43,307 bases of DNA, taken from assembly GCA_012510855.1 (NCBI GenBank), contig JAAZHE010000001.1, forward strand, positions 1 through 43,307, given 5' to 3'. A model generated the notes under the pieces. That model was not told the DNA's origin. It worked only from the letters and a program-made list of their open reading frames with translations, and made no database searches. Source of the stretch: Bacillota bacterium. GTDB taxonomy: Bacteria; Bacillota; Limnochordia; DTU087. The translations under genes were made by a program, and so were the position numbers. Shown here one piece after another: positions 15,907 through 24,218 of the stretch; position 1 is the stretch's first letter; every line of letters starts with the position of its first letter.

Positions 15907-17997
15907 GTGGGTAAATCATTGGTGATTGTGGAGTCCCCGGCAAAGGCCAAGACCATCAGCCGGTTTTTAGGCAGAAACTATACAGTCAAGGCCTCTGTTG
16001 GTCACGTTAAGGACCTCCCCAAGAGCCAGCTTGGAGTAGATGTTGAAAACGGCTTTCAGCCTAAGTATATCACCATCAGAGGTAAAGGACCTATACTAAA
16101 GGAGCTCCGAGATGCAGCGAGGAAGGCAGACCGCATCTTGTTTGCTACAGACCCCGACCGGGAAGGAGAAGCTATCTCTTGGCATTTAGCTGATGCCCTC
16201 GATGTGGACGGACAGAGTCCCTGCCGGATTGAGTTTAACGAGATTACTGAGCGAGCGGTCAAGACGGCCATTAAGCAGCCCCGCCCCATCAATCAACATC
16301 TAGTCGACGCACAACAGGCTAGACGGGTGCTGGACCGACTCGTGGGGTATAAACTGAGTCCCCTGCTTTGGGCTAAGGTAAAACGGGGCCTTAGCGCCGG
16401 CCGGGTTCAATCGGTAGCTGTTAGGTTGATCTGTGACCGAGAAGCAGAAATCCAAGCCTTCGAACCGGAAGAATACTGGTCTATAGAAGCTGAGCTGCAG
16501 CAGGTGGAAGGGGAAAAGACAACATTCTCTGCTAAGCTTCATAAGGCAAAGGGAAAGAAAATAGAGATCAGGAATCAGGCGGAAGCAGAAGCCATTGTCG
16601 AAAAGCTACAGGAAGCATCCTTTGTCGTGCAGTCAGTGGAGCGCAAGGAAAGGCGCCGCAATCCCGCTCCCCCTTTCACCACCAGCAGCCTGCAGCAGGA
16701 GGCGTCTCGCAAGCTGGGCTTTACGGCTAGGCGAACAATGATGGTTGCTCAACAGCTTTACGAAGGGCTGGAAGTAGGATCAGAGGGCACGGTTGGGTTA
16801 ATCACATATATCAGAACTGATGCTACCAGGATCGCTCCGGAGGCCCAACACGCTGCCCGGGAGACTATCCAGGCGCTTTTTGGCAAAGAATACCTACCTG
16901 CCAAACCCCCGGTATATAAGAGTCGAGCTGGGGCGCAGGCAGCCCACGAAGCGATTCGGCCAACGTCGATGAAGCGGCTGCCGGAAGAGGTAAAACCGTA
17001 TCTCACCAGAGATCAATACCGGCTCTATCGTCTCATCTGGGAGAGATTCATTGCCAGCCAAATGGCACCGGCCGTTTTGGACACGCTGACGGTGCAGATT
17101 CAGGCTGGCGATTATGTCTTTAGGGCCACTGGCTCCACTATCAAATTCCCGGGATTTATGGCTCTGTACACTGAGAATACAGACCTTCCCGAAGAGGGAG
17201 ATGACAAGGAAGGGACCCTGCCGGAGCTTAGGGAAGGCGAAAAGCTGGAACTGCTGCAGCTAATGCCCAATCAGCATTTTACCCAGCCCCCGCCCCGGTA
17301 TTCGGAGGCCATGCTGGTTAAGACGTTAGAAGAGCTGGGAATCGGTCGGCCCAGCACCTATGCCCAGATCATCGATACCATCACCCGCAGGGGCTATGTA
17401 GAGTTGGTGGATAGGCGGTTTGTGCCGACCGAGCTGGGCAACATCGTGGTGGACCTTCTGAAAGAACATTTTCCTAATATTATTGATGTTGAGTTTACTG
17501 CTACCATGGAAAGCCAGCTGGACCGCATAGAGGAGGGCAAGGAAAACTGGGAGAGGGTTTTGGCTGAGTTTTGGGAGCCCTTCTCACAGGAGCTGAAAAA
17601 GGCAGAGCTCCACATGGAGGAAGTGGAGATTGCCGACGAAGAAACCGATGAAGTCTGTGAAAAATGCGGCCGGAATATGGTGATTAAACAAGGCCGCTAT
17701 GGGCGCTTCCTAGCCTGTCCGGGATTTCCCGAATGCCGCAATACCATACCGCTCCTAAAGGAGATCGGAGTGTCCTGCCCCAAATGCGGTGGGCAGATAG
17801 TGGAGCGCCGAACCAGACGGGGTAGAACCTTCTACGGATGCACCAACTATCCTGACTGCGATTTCACCAGCTGGCAAAGGCCCGCGGGCAAGAACTGCCC
17901 CCAATGCGGTCAGTTTATGGTCGTCAGGCAGCGGCGGGGCAAGGGCCCGGAGGTTGTCTGTTCCGACAAGGGATGCGGGTATAGGGAAGACATGTAG
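15907..17997 (+). CDS. topA: DNA topoisomerase I
   Basis: This type IA topoisomerase relaxes negative supercoils. It has 696 residues. The Toprim domain at the N terminus has VIVESPAKAKTI and ATDPDREGEAISWH (metal-binding acidic residues). The core includes SAGRVQSVAVRLI and the catalytic Tyr301 in LITYIRTD. Three C-terminal zinc fingers follow at about residues 580-695 (CEKCGRNM...C, CPKCGGQI...C, CPQCGQFM...C), a common Firmicutes tail. The start is GTG 15907 with AGGAGGG seven bases upstream; an overlapping ATG at 15905 is out of frame. Downstream the usual trmFO and xerC genes are absent and hslV follows directly. Confidence 0.97.
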   Translation: MGKSLVIVESPAKAKTISRFLGRNYTVKASVGHVKDLPKSQLGVDVENGFQPKYITIRGKGPILKELRDAARKADRILFATDPDREGEAISWHLADALDVDGQSPCRIEFNEITERAVKTAIKQPRPINQHLVDAQQARRVLDRLVGYKLSPLLWAKVKRGLSAGRVQSVAVRLICDREAEIQAFEPEEYWSIEAELQQVEGEKTTFSAKLHKAKGKKIEIRNQAEAEAIVEKLQEASFVVQSVERKERRRNPAPPFTTSSLQQEASRKLGFTARRTMMVAQQLYEGLEVGSEGTVGLITYIRTDATRIAPEAQHAARETIQALFGKEYLPAKPPVYKSRAGAQAAHEAIRPTSMKRLPEEVKPYLTRDQYRLYRLIWERFIASQMAPAVLDTLTVQIQAGDYVFRATGSTIKFPGFMALYTENTDLPEEGDDKEGTLPELREGEKLELLQLMPNQHFTQPPPRYSEAMLVKTLEELGIGRPSTYAQIIDTITRRGYVELVDRRFVPTELGNIVVDLLKEHFPNIIDVEFTATMESQLDRIEEGKENWERVLAEFWEPFSQELKKAELHMEEVEIADEETDEVCEKCGRNMVIKQGRYGRFLACPGFPECRNTIPLLKEIGVSCPKCGGQIVERRTRRGRTFYGCTNYPDCDFTSWQRPAGKNCPQCGQFMVVRQRRGKGPEVVCSDKGCGYREDM

Positions 17998-18029
17998 GAA
18001 GAGGCCTAGTTTTTTAGGAAGGGACTCAC

Positions 18030-18566
18030 TTGGATATCAGGTCGACTACCATCATTGGAGTGTCGAGGGATGGCAAGGGTGCCTTGGCAGGCGACGGACA
18101 GGTTACCTTAGGTGACAAGGTAATCGTAAAGCATGGAGCGAGGAAGGTCCGCCGCCTCTACCGCGGACAGGTGCTGGCGGGATTTGCGGGAACAGCCGCC
18201 GATGCCTTTACCCTATTTGAGAGGTTCGAAGCTAAGCTGGAGGAGTTCAAAGGTCAGCTGGTTCGGGCTGCTGTGGAACTCGCCAAGGAGTGGAGAACCG
18301 ATCGGGTTTTGAGGCGCCTTGAGGCAGTGATGATTGCCATGGATGCCCGGCAAATGCTGATTATCTCCGGCAACGGAGATGTCATCGAGCCCGATGAAGG
18401 CATTGCCGCCATCGGATCTGGAGGTCCCTATGCCCAGGCGGCGGCGTCGGCACTCCTTAGGTATACCGACCTTTCGGCGGCAGAAATTGCGAAGAATGCT
18501 TTGGAGATTGCAGCAGACATTTGTGTCTATACGAATAAGCACATTACAGTAGAGGAGATCGGGTAG
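18030..18566 (+). CDS. hslV: ATP-dependent protease peptidase subunit HslV (ClpQ/CodW)
   Basis: HslV is the proteolytic dodecamer partner of HslU. The 178-residue product matches the family throughout: [58 protein letters not shown]-like [30 protein letters not shown]. The presumed catalytic threonine is Thr6, behind MDIRS, so a five-residue propeptide must be removed, as in Thermotoga-like HslV and unlike the N-terminal serine of Bacillus CodW. The start is TTG 18030 with GGAAGGGA upstream. hslU follows after 17 bases. Confidence 0.96.
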   Translation: MDIRSTTIIGVSRDGKGALAGDGQVTLGDKVIVKHGARKVRRLYRGQVLAGFAGTAADAFTLFERFEAKLEEFKGQLVRAAVELAKEWRTDRVLRRLEAVMIAMDARQMLIISGNGDVIEPDEGIAAIGSGGPYAQAAASALLRYTDLSAAEIAKNALEIAADICVYTNKHITVEEIG

Positions 18567-18583
18567 AGATTGGGGGTGGAAGA

Positions 18584-19978
18584 ATGGCAGAACTGACACC
18601 AAGGGAAATAGTAGCTGAACTAGACAAGTATATCGTCGGCCAAGACCAAGCCAAAAGAGTGGTGGCAATCGCCCTGCGGAACCGCTATCGGCGAAGGCGT
18701 CTGCCAGAAAAGATTCGGGATGAGTTCATGCCCAAGAATATCCTCATGATCGGGCCCACTGGTGTGGGGAAGACTGAAATAGCCCGGCGTTTGGCGCGCC
18801 TTGCTGATGCGCCCTTTATTAAGGTGGAGGCAACGAAGTTCACCGAGGTAGGCTATGTAGGCCGGGATGTGGAGTCCATGATCCGGGAATTGGTGGAAAC
18901 CAGCATCCGCATGGTAAAAACTGAGCGGATGGCAGAAGTAGCAGATGCGGCAGCCAGAAACGCCGAGGACCGCCTGGTAAGTATCTTGGTGCCCATGCCG
19001 GGAAAGGAGCGAAGCTTCAACCCGCTGGAGGTTTTCTTTGGCCCCCGCCGGCTCGATGAGTCCGCTGAGTCTGTAGAAGCAGCCCAGCGGGAGCAAATCC
19101 AACAGCAAAGGGAAGCAGTGCGCCAGCGCCTTATCAGGGGAGAGCTGGACGATCATCTGGTGGAGATTGAAGTTGAGGATAGTACCCCGCCTATGCTGGA
19201 GGTTTTTACCGGCTCCGGTATGGAGGAGATGGGTATCAATCTCCAGGATATGTTTGGCAATCTGTTTCCCAAACGGGTAAAAAAGAGAAAAGTAACCGTC
19301 AAAGAAGCTCTGCGGCTTTTACAGCAGGAGGAAGCCCAGAAGCTCATCGATATGGACGAAGTCCAGACGGAAGCAATAGCCAGGGCTGAGAATGATGGGA
19401 TTATTTTCCTAGATGAGATTGACAAAATCGTCGCCAAAGGAGGTACCCACGGCCCAGACGTATCTCGAGAAGGAGTCCAGCGGGACATTTTACCTATTGT
19501 GGAAGGGTCTACGGTCCTAACTAAGTACGGCCCAGTCAAGACTGATCACATTCTCTTCATCGCCGCCGGTGCCTTTCATGTCAGTAAACCTTCCGATCTC
19601 ATTCCAGAGCTGCAGGGACGCTTTCCCATGCGGGTTGAGCTGTCAAGCCTTACAGAAAAGGATTTTCGCCGCATCTTGACTGAACCCGAGAATGCCTTGA
19701 TCAAGCAGTATACTGCTTTACTCGCCACTGAGAATGTCCAGCTGGAGTTTACTGAGGAGGCCATTGACAAGATTGCCTCATTCGCGGTCTTAATCAATGA
19801 GAGGACTGAGAATATCGGGGCCCGCAGACTCCACACTGTCCTGGAACGGGTACTGGAGGACATTTCTTTTTCAGCACCGGAACGGGCCGGGGACCGGATA
19901 GTCATTGACGAGCAATATGTTACAGAGCGTCTCGCAAATGTGGTGGAAGATCGGGACTTAAGTCGCTTTATTCTGTAG
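18584..19978 (+). CDS. hslU: ATP-dependent protease ATPase subunit HslU (ClpY)
   Basis: HslU is the AAA+ unfoldase that feeds HslV. The 464-residue product has the N-terminal [22 protein letters not shown], Walker [16 protein letters not shown], the pore motif [10 protein letters not shown], a helical I domain (about residues 110-235), Walker [11 protein letters not shown], the sensor/arginine-finger region [12 protein letters not shown] and [20 protein letters not shown], and the conserved C-terminal tail ending LSRFIL that activates HslV. The ATG has GGGGGTGG-like purines upstream. In Bacillus codY would follow; here a c-di-GMP riboswitch and flgB follow instead. Confidence 0.97.
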   Translation: MAELTPREIVAELDKYIVGQDQAKRVVAIALRNRYRRRRLPEKIRDEFMPKNILMIGPTGVGKTEIARRLARLADAPFIKVEATKFTEVGYVGRDVESMIRELVETSIRMVKTERMAEVADAAARNAEDRLVSILVPMPGKERSFNPLEVFFGPRRLDESAESVEAAQREQIQQQREAVRQRLIRGELDDHLVEIEVEDSTPPMLEVFTGSGMEEMGINLQDMFGNLFPKRVKKRKVTVKEALRLLQQEEAQKLIDMDEVQTEAIARAENDGIIFLDEIDKIVAKGGTHGPDVSREGVQRDILPIVEGSTVLTKYGPVKTDHILFIAAGAFHVSKPSDLIPELQGRFPMRVELSSLTEKDFRRILTEPENALIKQYTALLATENVQLEFTEEAIDKIASFAVLINERTENIGARRLHTVLERVLEDISFSAPERAGDRIVIDEQYVTERLANVVEDRDLSRFIL

Positions 19979-19982
19979 GAAA

Positions 19983-20004
19983 TAGGAAAAAATTACTTTT
20001 CCTA
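19983..20004 (+). terminator. AT-rich inverted repeat after hslU
   Basis: TAGGAAAA, six-base loop AATTAC, TTTTCCTA: a perfect 8-bp palindrome seven bases after the hslU stop. Low GC content and lack of a T tract after the stem make it a weak terminator candidate. A second small palindrome (ATTCCT GA AGGAAT) lies at 20037-20050. The rest of the 316-base gap before flgB holds the riboswitch and its terminator. Confidence 0.4.
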
Positions 20005-20080
20005 AATTCTGTCATAAACTGAAAGGAAAAAGAAGGAATTCCTGAAGGAATGTGGAAGACCCTATCTGTATCGGTGTAAA

Positions 20081-20170
20081 CTATTGCTAAGGGCAAAACC
20101 ATCGAAAGATGGTGACGCAAAGTCACGGGCCTAAGGTCCCTAGGGACTATGGTAGCCGGACCGCCAATAG
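20081..20170 (+). ncRNA. Cyclic di-GMP-I riboswitch aptamer (GEMM-I)
   Basis: All class I landmarks are visible. P1 is CTATTG (20081-20086) with CAATAG (20165-20170). AAGGGCAAAACC leads into P2 (ACCATC, GAAA tetraloop, GATGGT), followed by GACGCAAAGTCACGGG. P3 carries the 11-nt tetraloop receptor halves CCTAAG (20130-20135) and TATGG, capped by GGTCCC/GGGACT. GTAGCCGG closes the aptamer. The middle G of AGGGC, the position that contacts ligand in the Vc2 structure, is G, as expected for c-di-GMP rather than cGAMP selectivity. It sits just upstream of a terminator and the flgB operon, so it probably gates flagellar transcription. No strong promoter was seen upstream. Confidence 0.95.
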
Positions 20171-20197
20171 CCGACTCACCAAGCAGATGGATATTTT

Positions 20198-20245
20198 GGG
20201 GTTCGGGTCTACTGGCGTCCGTACTAGACCTGAACCCCATTTTCC
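20198..20245 (+). terminator. Intrinsic terminator of the riboswitch expression platform
   Basis: GGGGTTCGGGTCTA (20198-20211) pairs with TAGACCTGAACCCC (20225-20238), a 14-bp stem with one G-U pair and a 13-base loop, followed by ATTTTCCTT. It lies 27 bases after the aptamer P1 and 56-63 bases before flgB. Its loop (TGGCGTCCG) can pair with the aptamer's 3' strand (CGGACcGCCA, 20157-20166), a possible competing fold. Confidence 0.9.
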
Positions 20246-20300
20246 TTAAATATAAGGATTTGTGTGTTTTGGCACTTTATGAATGAGGGGAGGTATGGCA

Positions 20301-20711
20301 GTGGCTGGTTTTAATCTCCTTGGCAGAACGGGCAGTCTGCTCCACAGGGCCCTGGACGCCGAAAGTCTGCGCTTCCAGGTCAGGGCCCATAATCTGGCCA
20401 ATGTTAATACCCCCGGATATAAGCGGCAGGACGTGGAGTTTGAGACTTATCTGACTGCTGAACTTGACCGGAGGGGGAGCATCGGAATGAAGAGGACCCA
20501 TCCGCGGCACCTAACCGGTCAAAACAACGGTGCAGCTCCCCGCATCGTAACGGATAATCGTACGACGATGCGGTTGGACGGCAACAATGTGGATATCGAG
20601 CAGGAGATGGTTGCACTGACGGAGACAGCTGTCAGGTACCAGGTCTTGGCTGAGCAGCTCACCGGCAAGCTCAGGCAGCTCCGCACGGTAATCAGTGAGC
20701 GGATAAGCTAA
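20301..20711 (+). CDS. flgB: Flagellar basal-body rod protein FlgB
   Basis: FlgB forms the proximal rod joined to FliE. About 136 residues, with the rod/hook family N-terminal motif RFQVRAHNLANVNTPGYKRQDVEFE and the C-terminal NNVDIEQEMVALTETAVRYQVL helix, both needed for axial coiled-coil packing. Three in-frame starts exist (ATG 20283, ATG 20295, GTG 20301). GAGGGGAGG (20285-20293) is seven bases from GTG 20301 and only one base from ATG 20295, so I chose the GTG. First gene of the flagellar array, behind the c-di-GMP riboswitch. Confidence 0.96.
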   Translation: MAGFNLLGRTGSLLHRALDAESLRFQVRAHNLANVNTPGYKRQDVEFETYLTAELDRRGSIGMKRTHPRHLTGQNNGAAPRIVTDNRTTMRLDGNNVDIEQEMVALTETAVRYQVLAEQLTGKLRQLRTVISERIS

Positions 20712-20740
20712 GTGGATCCGAATTCTGGGGAGGGATTACG

Positions 20741-21163
20741 GTGAGTATTTTCCACACCTTTCGAATCAGCGGGTCCGCCCTAACGGCGGAGAGGCTCAGG
20801 ATGGATACCATTGCCAACAACCTAGCTAATGCCAATACCACCCGGACTGAAGAAGGCGGGCCTTATCGGCGGCAGATGCCGGTCTTTTCGGCGAGAACGC
20901 AAGCACAACCAAACCAACATGGTTTCAAAGGGGCAGGTGTGAGGGTAATAGGAATTCATGAGGACCCGACACCTGGGCGGCTGGTTTATGACCCTGAGCA
21001 TCCCGATGCCGATGCGGAAGGCTATGTCCATTATCCCAATGTAAATATAGTGACGGAAATGGTGGACATGATCACCGCGACTCGCGCATATGAGGCAAAT
21101 GTCACAGTTATAAATTCTGCCCGTAGTATGGCAATGAAGGCTTTAGAGATCGGTCGGGGCTAA
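20741..21163 (+). CDS. flgC: Flagellar basal-body rod protein FlgC
   Basis: FlgC is a proximal rod component. The 140-residue product has the N-terminal RMDTIANNLANANTTRTEEGGPYRRQ motif of flagellar axial proteins, the central RLVYDPEHPDADAEGYVHYPNVN segment typical of FlgC, and the C-terminal VTEMVDMITATRAYEANVTVINSA helix. GTG 20741 has GGGAGGG upstream. It follows flgB after 29 bases; fliE follows. Confidence 0.97.
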   Translation: MSIFHTFRISGSALTAERLRMDTIANNLANANTTRTEEGGPYRRQMPVFSARTQAQPNQHGFKGAGVRVIGIHEDPTPGRLVYDPEHPDADAEGYVHYPNVNIVTEMVDMITATRAYEANVTVINSARSMAMKALEIGRG

Positions 21164-21231
21164 TTTACTGGCAGGCTTGAGGAAAAGTGTCTGATAATGT
21201 CGAGTCGCGTCATTAGGTAGGGGTGATAGGC

Positions 21232-21525
21232 ATGAGGATAAATGCGATAACAGGGGAGCCAGTCTTGCCTCCGTCACGGCTGGGGCCTGAGCGAGTTGAT
21301 GAGTCTCAAGGCTTTGCACAGGTATTGAAGGACGCCTTGTTTACCGTGGATGGCCTGCAGAAGGAGGCCGACAGACTGACAGAGGCTTTCATCAGCGGAG
21401 CTTCGGTGGAGATCCATGACATAATGCTGGCGGCGGAAAAAGCACGCCTGGCCCTAGATTTGACAGTCTCCATACGTAATAAAGTGGTGGAGGCCTATCA
21501 GGAAATCATGCGGATGCAGATATAG
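21232..21525 (+). CDS. fliE: Flagellar hook-basal body complex protein FliE
   Basis: FliE links the MS ring to the rod. About 97 residues; the C-terminal half has the family pattern FAQVLKDALFTVDGLQKEAD, FISGASVEIHDIMLAAEKARLALDLTVSIRNKVVEAYQEIMRMQI. ATG 21232 is preceded by AGGGGTG at six bases. The gene sits between flgC and fliF as usual. Confidence 0.96.
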   Translation: MRINAITGEPVLPPSRLGPERVDESQGFAQVLKDALFTVDGLQKEADRLTEAFISGASVEIHDIMLAAEKARLALDLTVSIRNKVVEAYQEIMRMQI

Positions 21526-21587
21526 CAGCTTCATGATTGGCAGCAACAGCGGCAAGTCCGGCTGCCGCAGCAGGGATGGTGGCGTGT

Positions 21588-23126
21588 GTGAACGAGTTTC
21601 TCTCCCGTTTGCGGGAGCAAGTTACCAATATTTGGAACGGCATGGATCGGTCCCGTCGGTGGTTAGTGCTTGGTATTACAGGAGGAGTCTTGCTCTTCCT
21701 CATTTTTGGTATCATTATCCTAGCTAGAGAAGACTATGTTCCTGTATTCACCGGCATGCGGACAAATGATGCAGCCGAGGTAGTGGCGTATCTTAGAGAT
21801 AATAATATCCCCTACCGTATAGGTCAGCAGGGAAGTGCCGTTCTAGTCCCCGAGAATAGAGTCCATGAGGTAAGGATGCAGCTGGCCAGCGAAGGCCTGC
21901 CCAAGGGCGGCGTGATTGGCCTGGAACTATGGGATCAGACTTCCTTGACAGAGACTGATTTTGACCGGAGGGTGAGACTCCTTAGGGCTCTGCAGGGAGA
22001 GCTGACCAGGACGCTTCTGGAGTTAGACGGCGTCGAGAACGCACGGGTACATATAGTCTTGCCGGAGGACAGTCTTTTTATTGATAGTCAGAAACCGGCT
22101 ACCGCATCGGTGTTTTTGGTTTTGAAACGAGGTCATGTCTTACAGGATAACCAAATCCGGGGAATTGCCCATCTGATGGCCAGCAGCGTAGAAGGCCTGC
22201 ACCCCGACAATGTAACCATAATAGACAACTACGGGAATGTCCTGTCCGACCGCTTATCCTCCAACTCCGGCATTGTTAAGAGCGGACAGGTATTGGAACA
22301 GCTCGAGATTAAGCGCAGTTATGAAAATGCATTAGAACGCAGTATTCAGGTCATGCTGGAGCGGGTTTTTGGACTTGGCAGAGTGATAGTCCGGGTAACA
22401 GCCAACCTCAACTTCGACTATGAAGAGCTGCGGGAAAAGCGCAGTGAACCGGTGGTAGGCAGCAGAGGTGTTGTGATCAGCGAAGAGATCCGAACCGAGA
22501 GCTTTCGGGGCACCGATGCAGGCGGTGTTCCCGGCGTTGCTGCTAATGTGCCCGGCTATCCGGGGGTAGCCGCAACCGGAGAATCTGAGTATGAGAAGGA
22601 AGAAATAACCCGCAATTACGAGGTCAGTGTCAGTGAGAAGTACCAGGTGAAGGCTCCCGGCGAGGTAAGGAATCTATCAGTGGCTGTTTGGGTCGATACA
22701 GAGGGGCTTGGCGATGATGAAAAAGAGCGCATCGCTGCCATGGTTGCTTCGGCAGCTGGTCTACAGCCGGAACGGGGAGATGTGGTACAGGTGGACGGCA
22801 TGCCCTTTGCCCGAGATTGGGAGGCAGCAGTCGCCGCGCCGACCCTGGTTAGAGAGCGCCGTTTTGATTGGAGACTTCTGCTCCTTGCCGCCATCGCCTT
22901 GGTGTTGATCTTGGCTCTCCTCACACGCCGTAGGCGCGAAGTAGAGCCGGTGCCTAAGCCTGTACCGGATATCGTGCCAGTGGAGCCTCAAGAAGAAGTT
23001 GTTGAACGGCAGCTCACCCCCGAGGAGGAGCAGCGCCTGCGGGTGAGACGGGAGATTGAACGGATGGCTGGTGAGGATCCTGAGGGTCTAGCCCGCTTGA
23101 TCAGGGCTTGGATGACAGAGGATTAG
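21588..23126 (+). CDS. fliF: Flagellar MS-ring protein FliF
   Basis: FliF builds the MS ring in the cytoplasmic membrane. About 512 residues. A first membrane helix (about residues 23-43, WLVLGITGGVLLFLIFGIIIL) is followed by the YscJ/FliF ring-building domains (VVAYLRDNNIPYRI, RLLRALQGELTRTLLELDGVENARVHIVLPE, ATASVFLVLKRG), a second periplasmic domain, and a C-terminal membrane helix (LLLLAAIALVLILALL). The extreme C-terminal amphipathic FliG-binding peptide is present (REIERMAGEDPEGLARLIRAWM). The start is uncertain: GTG 21588 (with GGTGG upstream) or ATG 21576. Confidence 0.96.
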   Translation: MNEFLSRLREQVTNIWNGMDRSRRWLVLGITGGVLLFLIFGIIILAREDYVPVFTGMRTNDAAEVVAYLRDNNIPYRIGQQGSAVLVPENRVHEVRMQLASEGLPKGGVIGLELWDQTSLTETDFDRRVRLLRALQGELTRTLLELDGVENARVHIVLPEDSLFIDSQKPATASVFLVLKRGHVLQDNQIRGIAHLMASSVEGLHPDNVTIIDNYGNVLSDRLSSNSGIVKSGQVLEQLEIKRSYENALERSIQVMLERVFGLGRVIVRVTANLNFDYEELREKRSEPVVGSRGVVISEEIRTESFRGTDAGGVPGVAANVPGYPGVAATGESEYEKEEITRNYEVSVSEKYQVKAPGEVRNLSVAVWVDTEGLGDDEKERIAAMVASAAGLQPERGDVVQVDGMPFARDWEAAVAAPTLVRERRFDWRLLLLAAIALVLILALLTRRRREVEPVPKPVPDIVPVEPQEEVVERQLTPEEEQRLRVRREIERMAGEDPEGLARLIRAWMTED

Positions 23127-23147
23127 TGTCGAGCGGTAGGTGTGGAA

Positions 23148-23198
23148 AAGGAGGAAAGGGTGCAATTCAGATCTTAGTGTCCGAGAGAATTGCAGCCC
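23148..23198 (+). promoter_or_regulatory. Distant Shine-Dalgarno plus hairpin before fliG
   Basis: A perfect AAGGAGG (23148-23154) lies more than 50 bases before any plausible fliG start. Between them GGG-TGCAATTC (23158-23168) pairs with GAATTGCA-g-CCC (23187-23198), an 11-bp stem with one bulged base. If the hairpin forms, the Shine-Dalgarno ends up nine bases from ATG 23205. The same site also precedes a tiny frame, GTG 23160 to TAG 23177, of five codons. Confidence 0.45.
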
Positions 23199-23210
23199 GA
23201 AGGCATGGCG

Positions 23211-24218
23211 ATGAAGTTTTCTGAGCTGACAGGTAAGCAAAAGGCAGCAATCCTAATGATCACCTTAGGTCCTGATATATCTGCTAAAGTGTTTCGCCAC
23301 CTGAGGGAAGACGAGATTGAGGATCTGACTTTGGAAATAGCGGCACTGCCTAAAGTGGAGCCTGAATACAAAGACATGGTCTTATCCGAGTTCTACGAAC
23401 TGTGCCTAGCCAGTGAGTATATTTCCCAGGGCGGAATCGAGTATGCCAAAGAGATCTTGGAGAAGGCCCTGGGGCCTGAACGGGCCCATGAAGTAATCAG
23501 TAAGTTGACAGCCTCGCTCCAGGTCCGTCCCTTCGACTTTGCCAGGAAAGCTGATCCAGGACAGCTGCTGAATTTTATCCAAAATGAACATCCCCAGACC
23601 ATTGCTCTGATTATGGCTTACCTTAATCCCGAACAGGCGGGTCTAATTCTTTCAGCGCTGCCTGCGGAAAGGCAGGCCGAGATTGCTCGGCGGCTAGCTA
23701 CCCTGGACAGGACAAGCCCTGATGTCCTTAGACAAATCGAGGGCACCTTAGAACGCAAGCTTTCGACCTTCATGATCCAAGATTTTACAGCTGCCGGCGG
23801 GATTGAGGCCACGGTAGAGGTGCTCAACCGCGTGGATCGAGTAACTGAACGGACCATCATGGAGACCTTGGAAGAAGAGGATCCGGAGCTAGCCGATGAG
23901 ATCCGTAAGCGGATGTTCATGTTTGAGGACATCGTCAAGCTTGATGATCGGTCCATTCAGCAGGTCATCAGAGAAGTGGACACCCGGGACTGGGCTCTGG
24001 CTCTCAAGACTGCCAGCGAAGAAGTGGCCAACCGGATTTTCAAGAACATGTCCAAGCGAGCTGGGGATATGCTGAGGGAGGATATAGAGTACATGGGTCC
24101 GGTGAGGCTGCGGGACGTAGAAGAAGCACAGCAGCGTATTGTTTCTACCATACGACGTTTGGAGGAGACTGGAGAAATCATTATTGCCCGGGGCGGGGAG
24201 GATGAGATTATTGTCTAA
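23211..24218 (+). CDS. fliG: Flagellar motor switch protein FliG
   Basis: FliG couples the rotor to the stator. About 335 residues. N domain LTGKQKAAILMITLGPDISAKVFRHLREDEIEDLTLEIA binds FliF. The middle domain contains the ENxHPQTIALIMAYL motif (here QNEHPQTIALIMAYL). The C domain carries the torque helix with FEDIVKLDDRSIQQVIREVDTRDWALALK and the charged residues expected to face MotA, and ends in RGGEDEIIV. Candidate starts are ATG 23211 (GAAGG seven bases upstream) and ATG 23205, which would suit an upstream AAGGAGG brought near by a hairpin. The stop overlaps fliH by eight bases. Confidence 0.97.
   Translation: MKFSELTGKQKAAILMITLGPDISAKVFRHLREDEIEDLTLEIAALPKVEPEYKDMVLSEFYELCLASEYISQGGIEYAKEILEKALGPERAHEVISKLTASLQVRPFDFARKADPGQLLNFIQNEHPQTIALIMAYLNPEQAGLILSALPAERQAEIARRLATLDRTSPDVLRQIEGTLERKLSTFMIQDFTAAGGIEATVEVLNRVDRVTERTIMETLEEEDPELADEIRKRMFMFEDIVKLDDRSIQQVIREVDTRDWALALKTASEEVANRIFKNMSKRAGDMLREDIEYMGPVRLRDVEEAQQRIVSTIRRLEETGEIIIARGGEDEIIV

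Noticed and set aside
20010-20080. Candidate promoter for the riboswitch/flagellar operon (TTCCTG, 18 bases, TATCTG at 20039-20068)
   Set aside because: Only 2/6 and 3/6 matches to sigma-A consensus and no sigma-D pattern; not strong enough to list.
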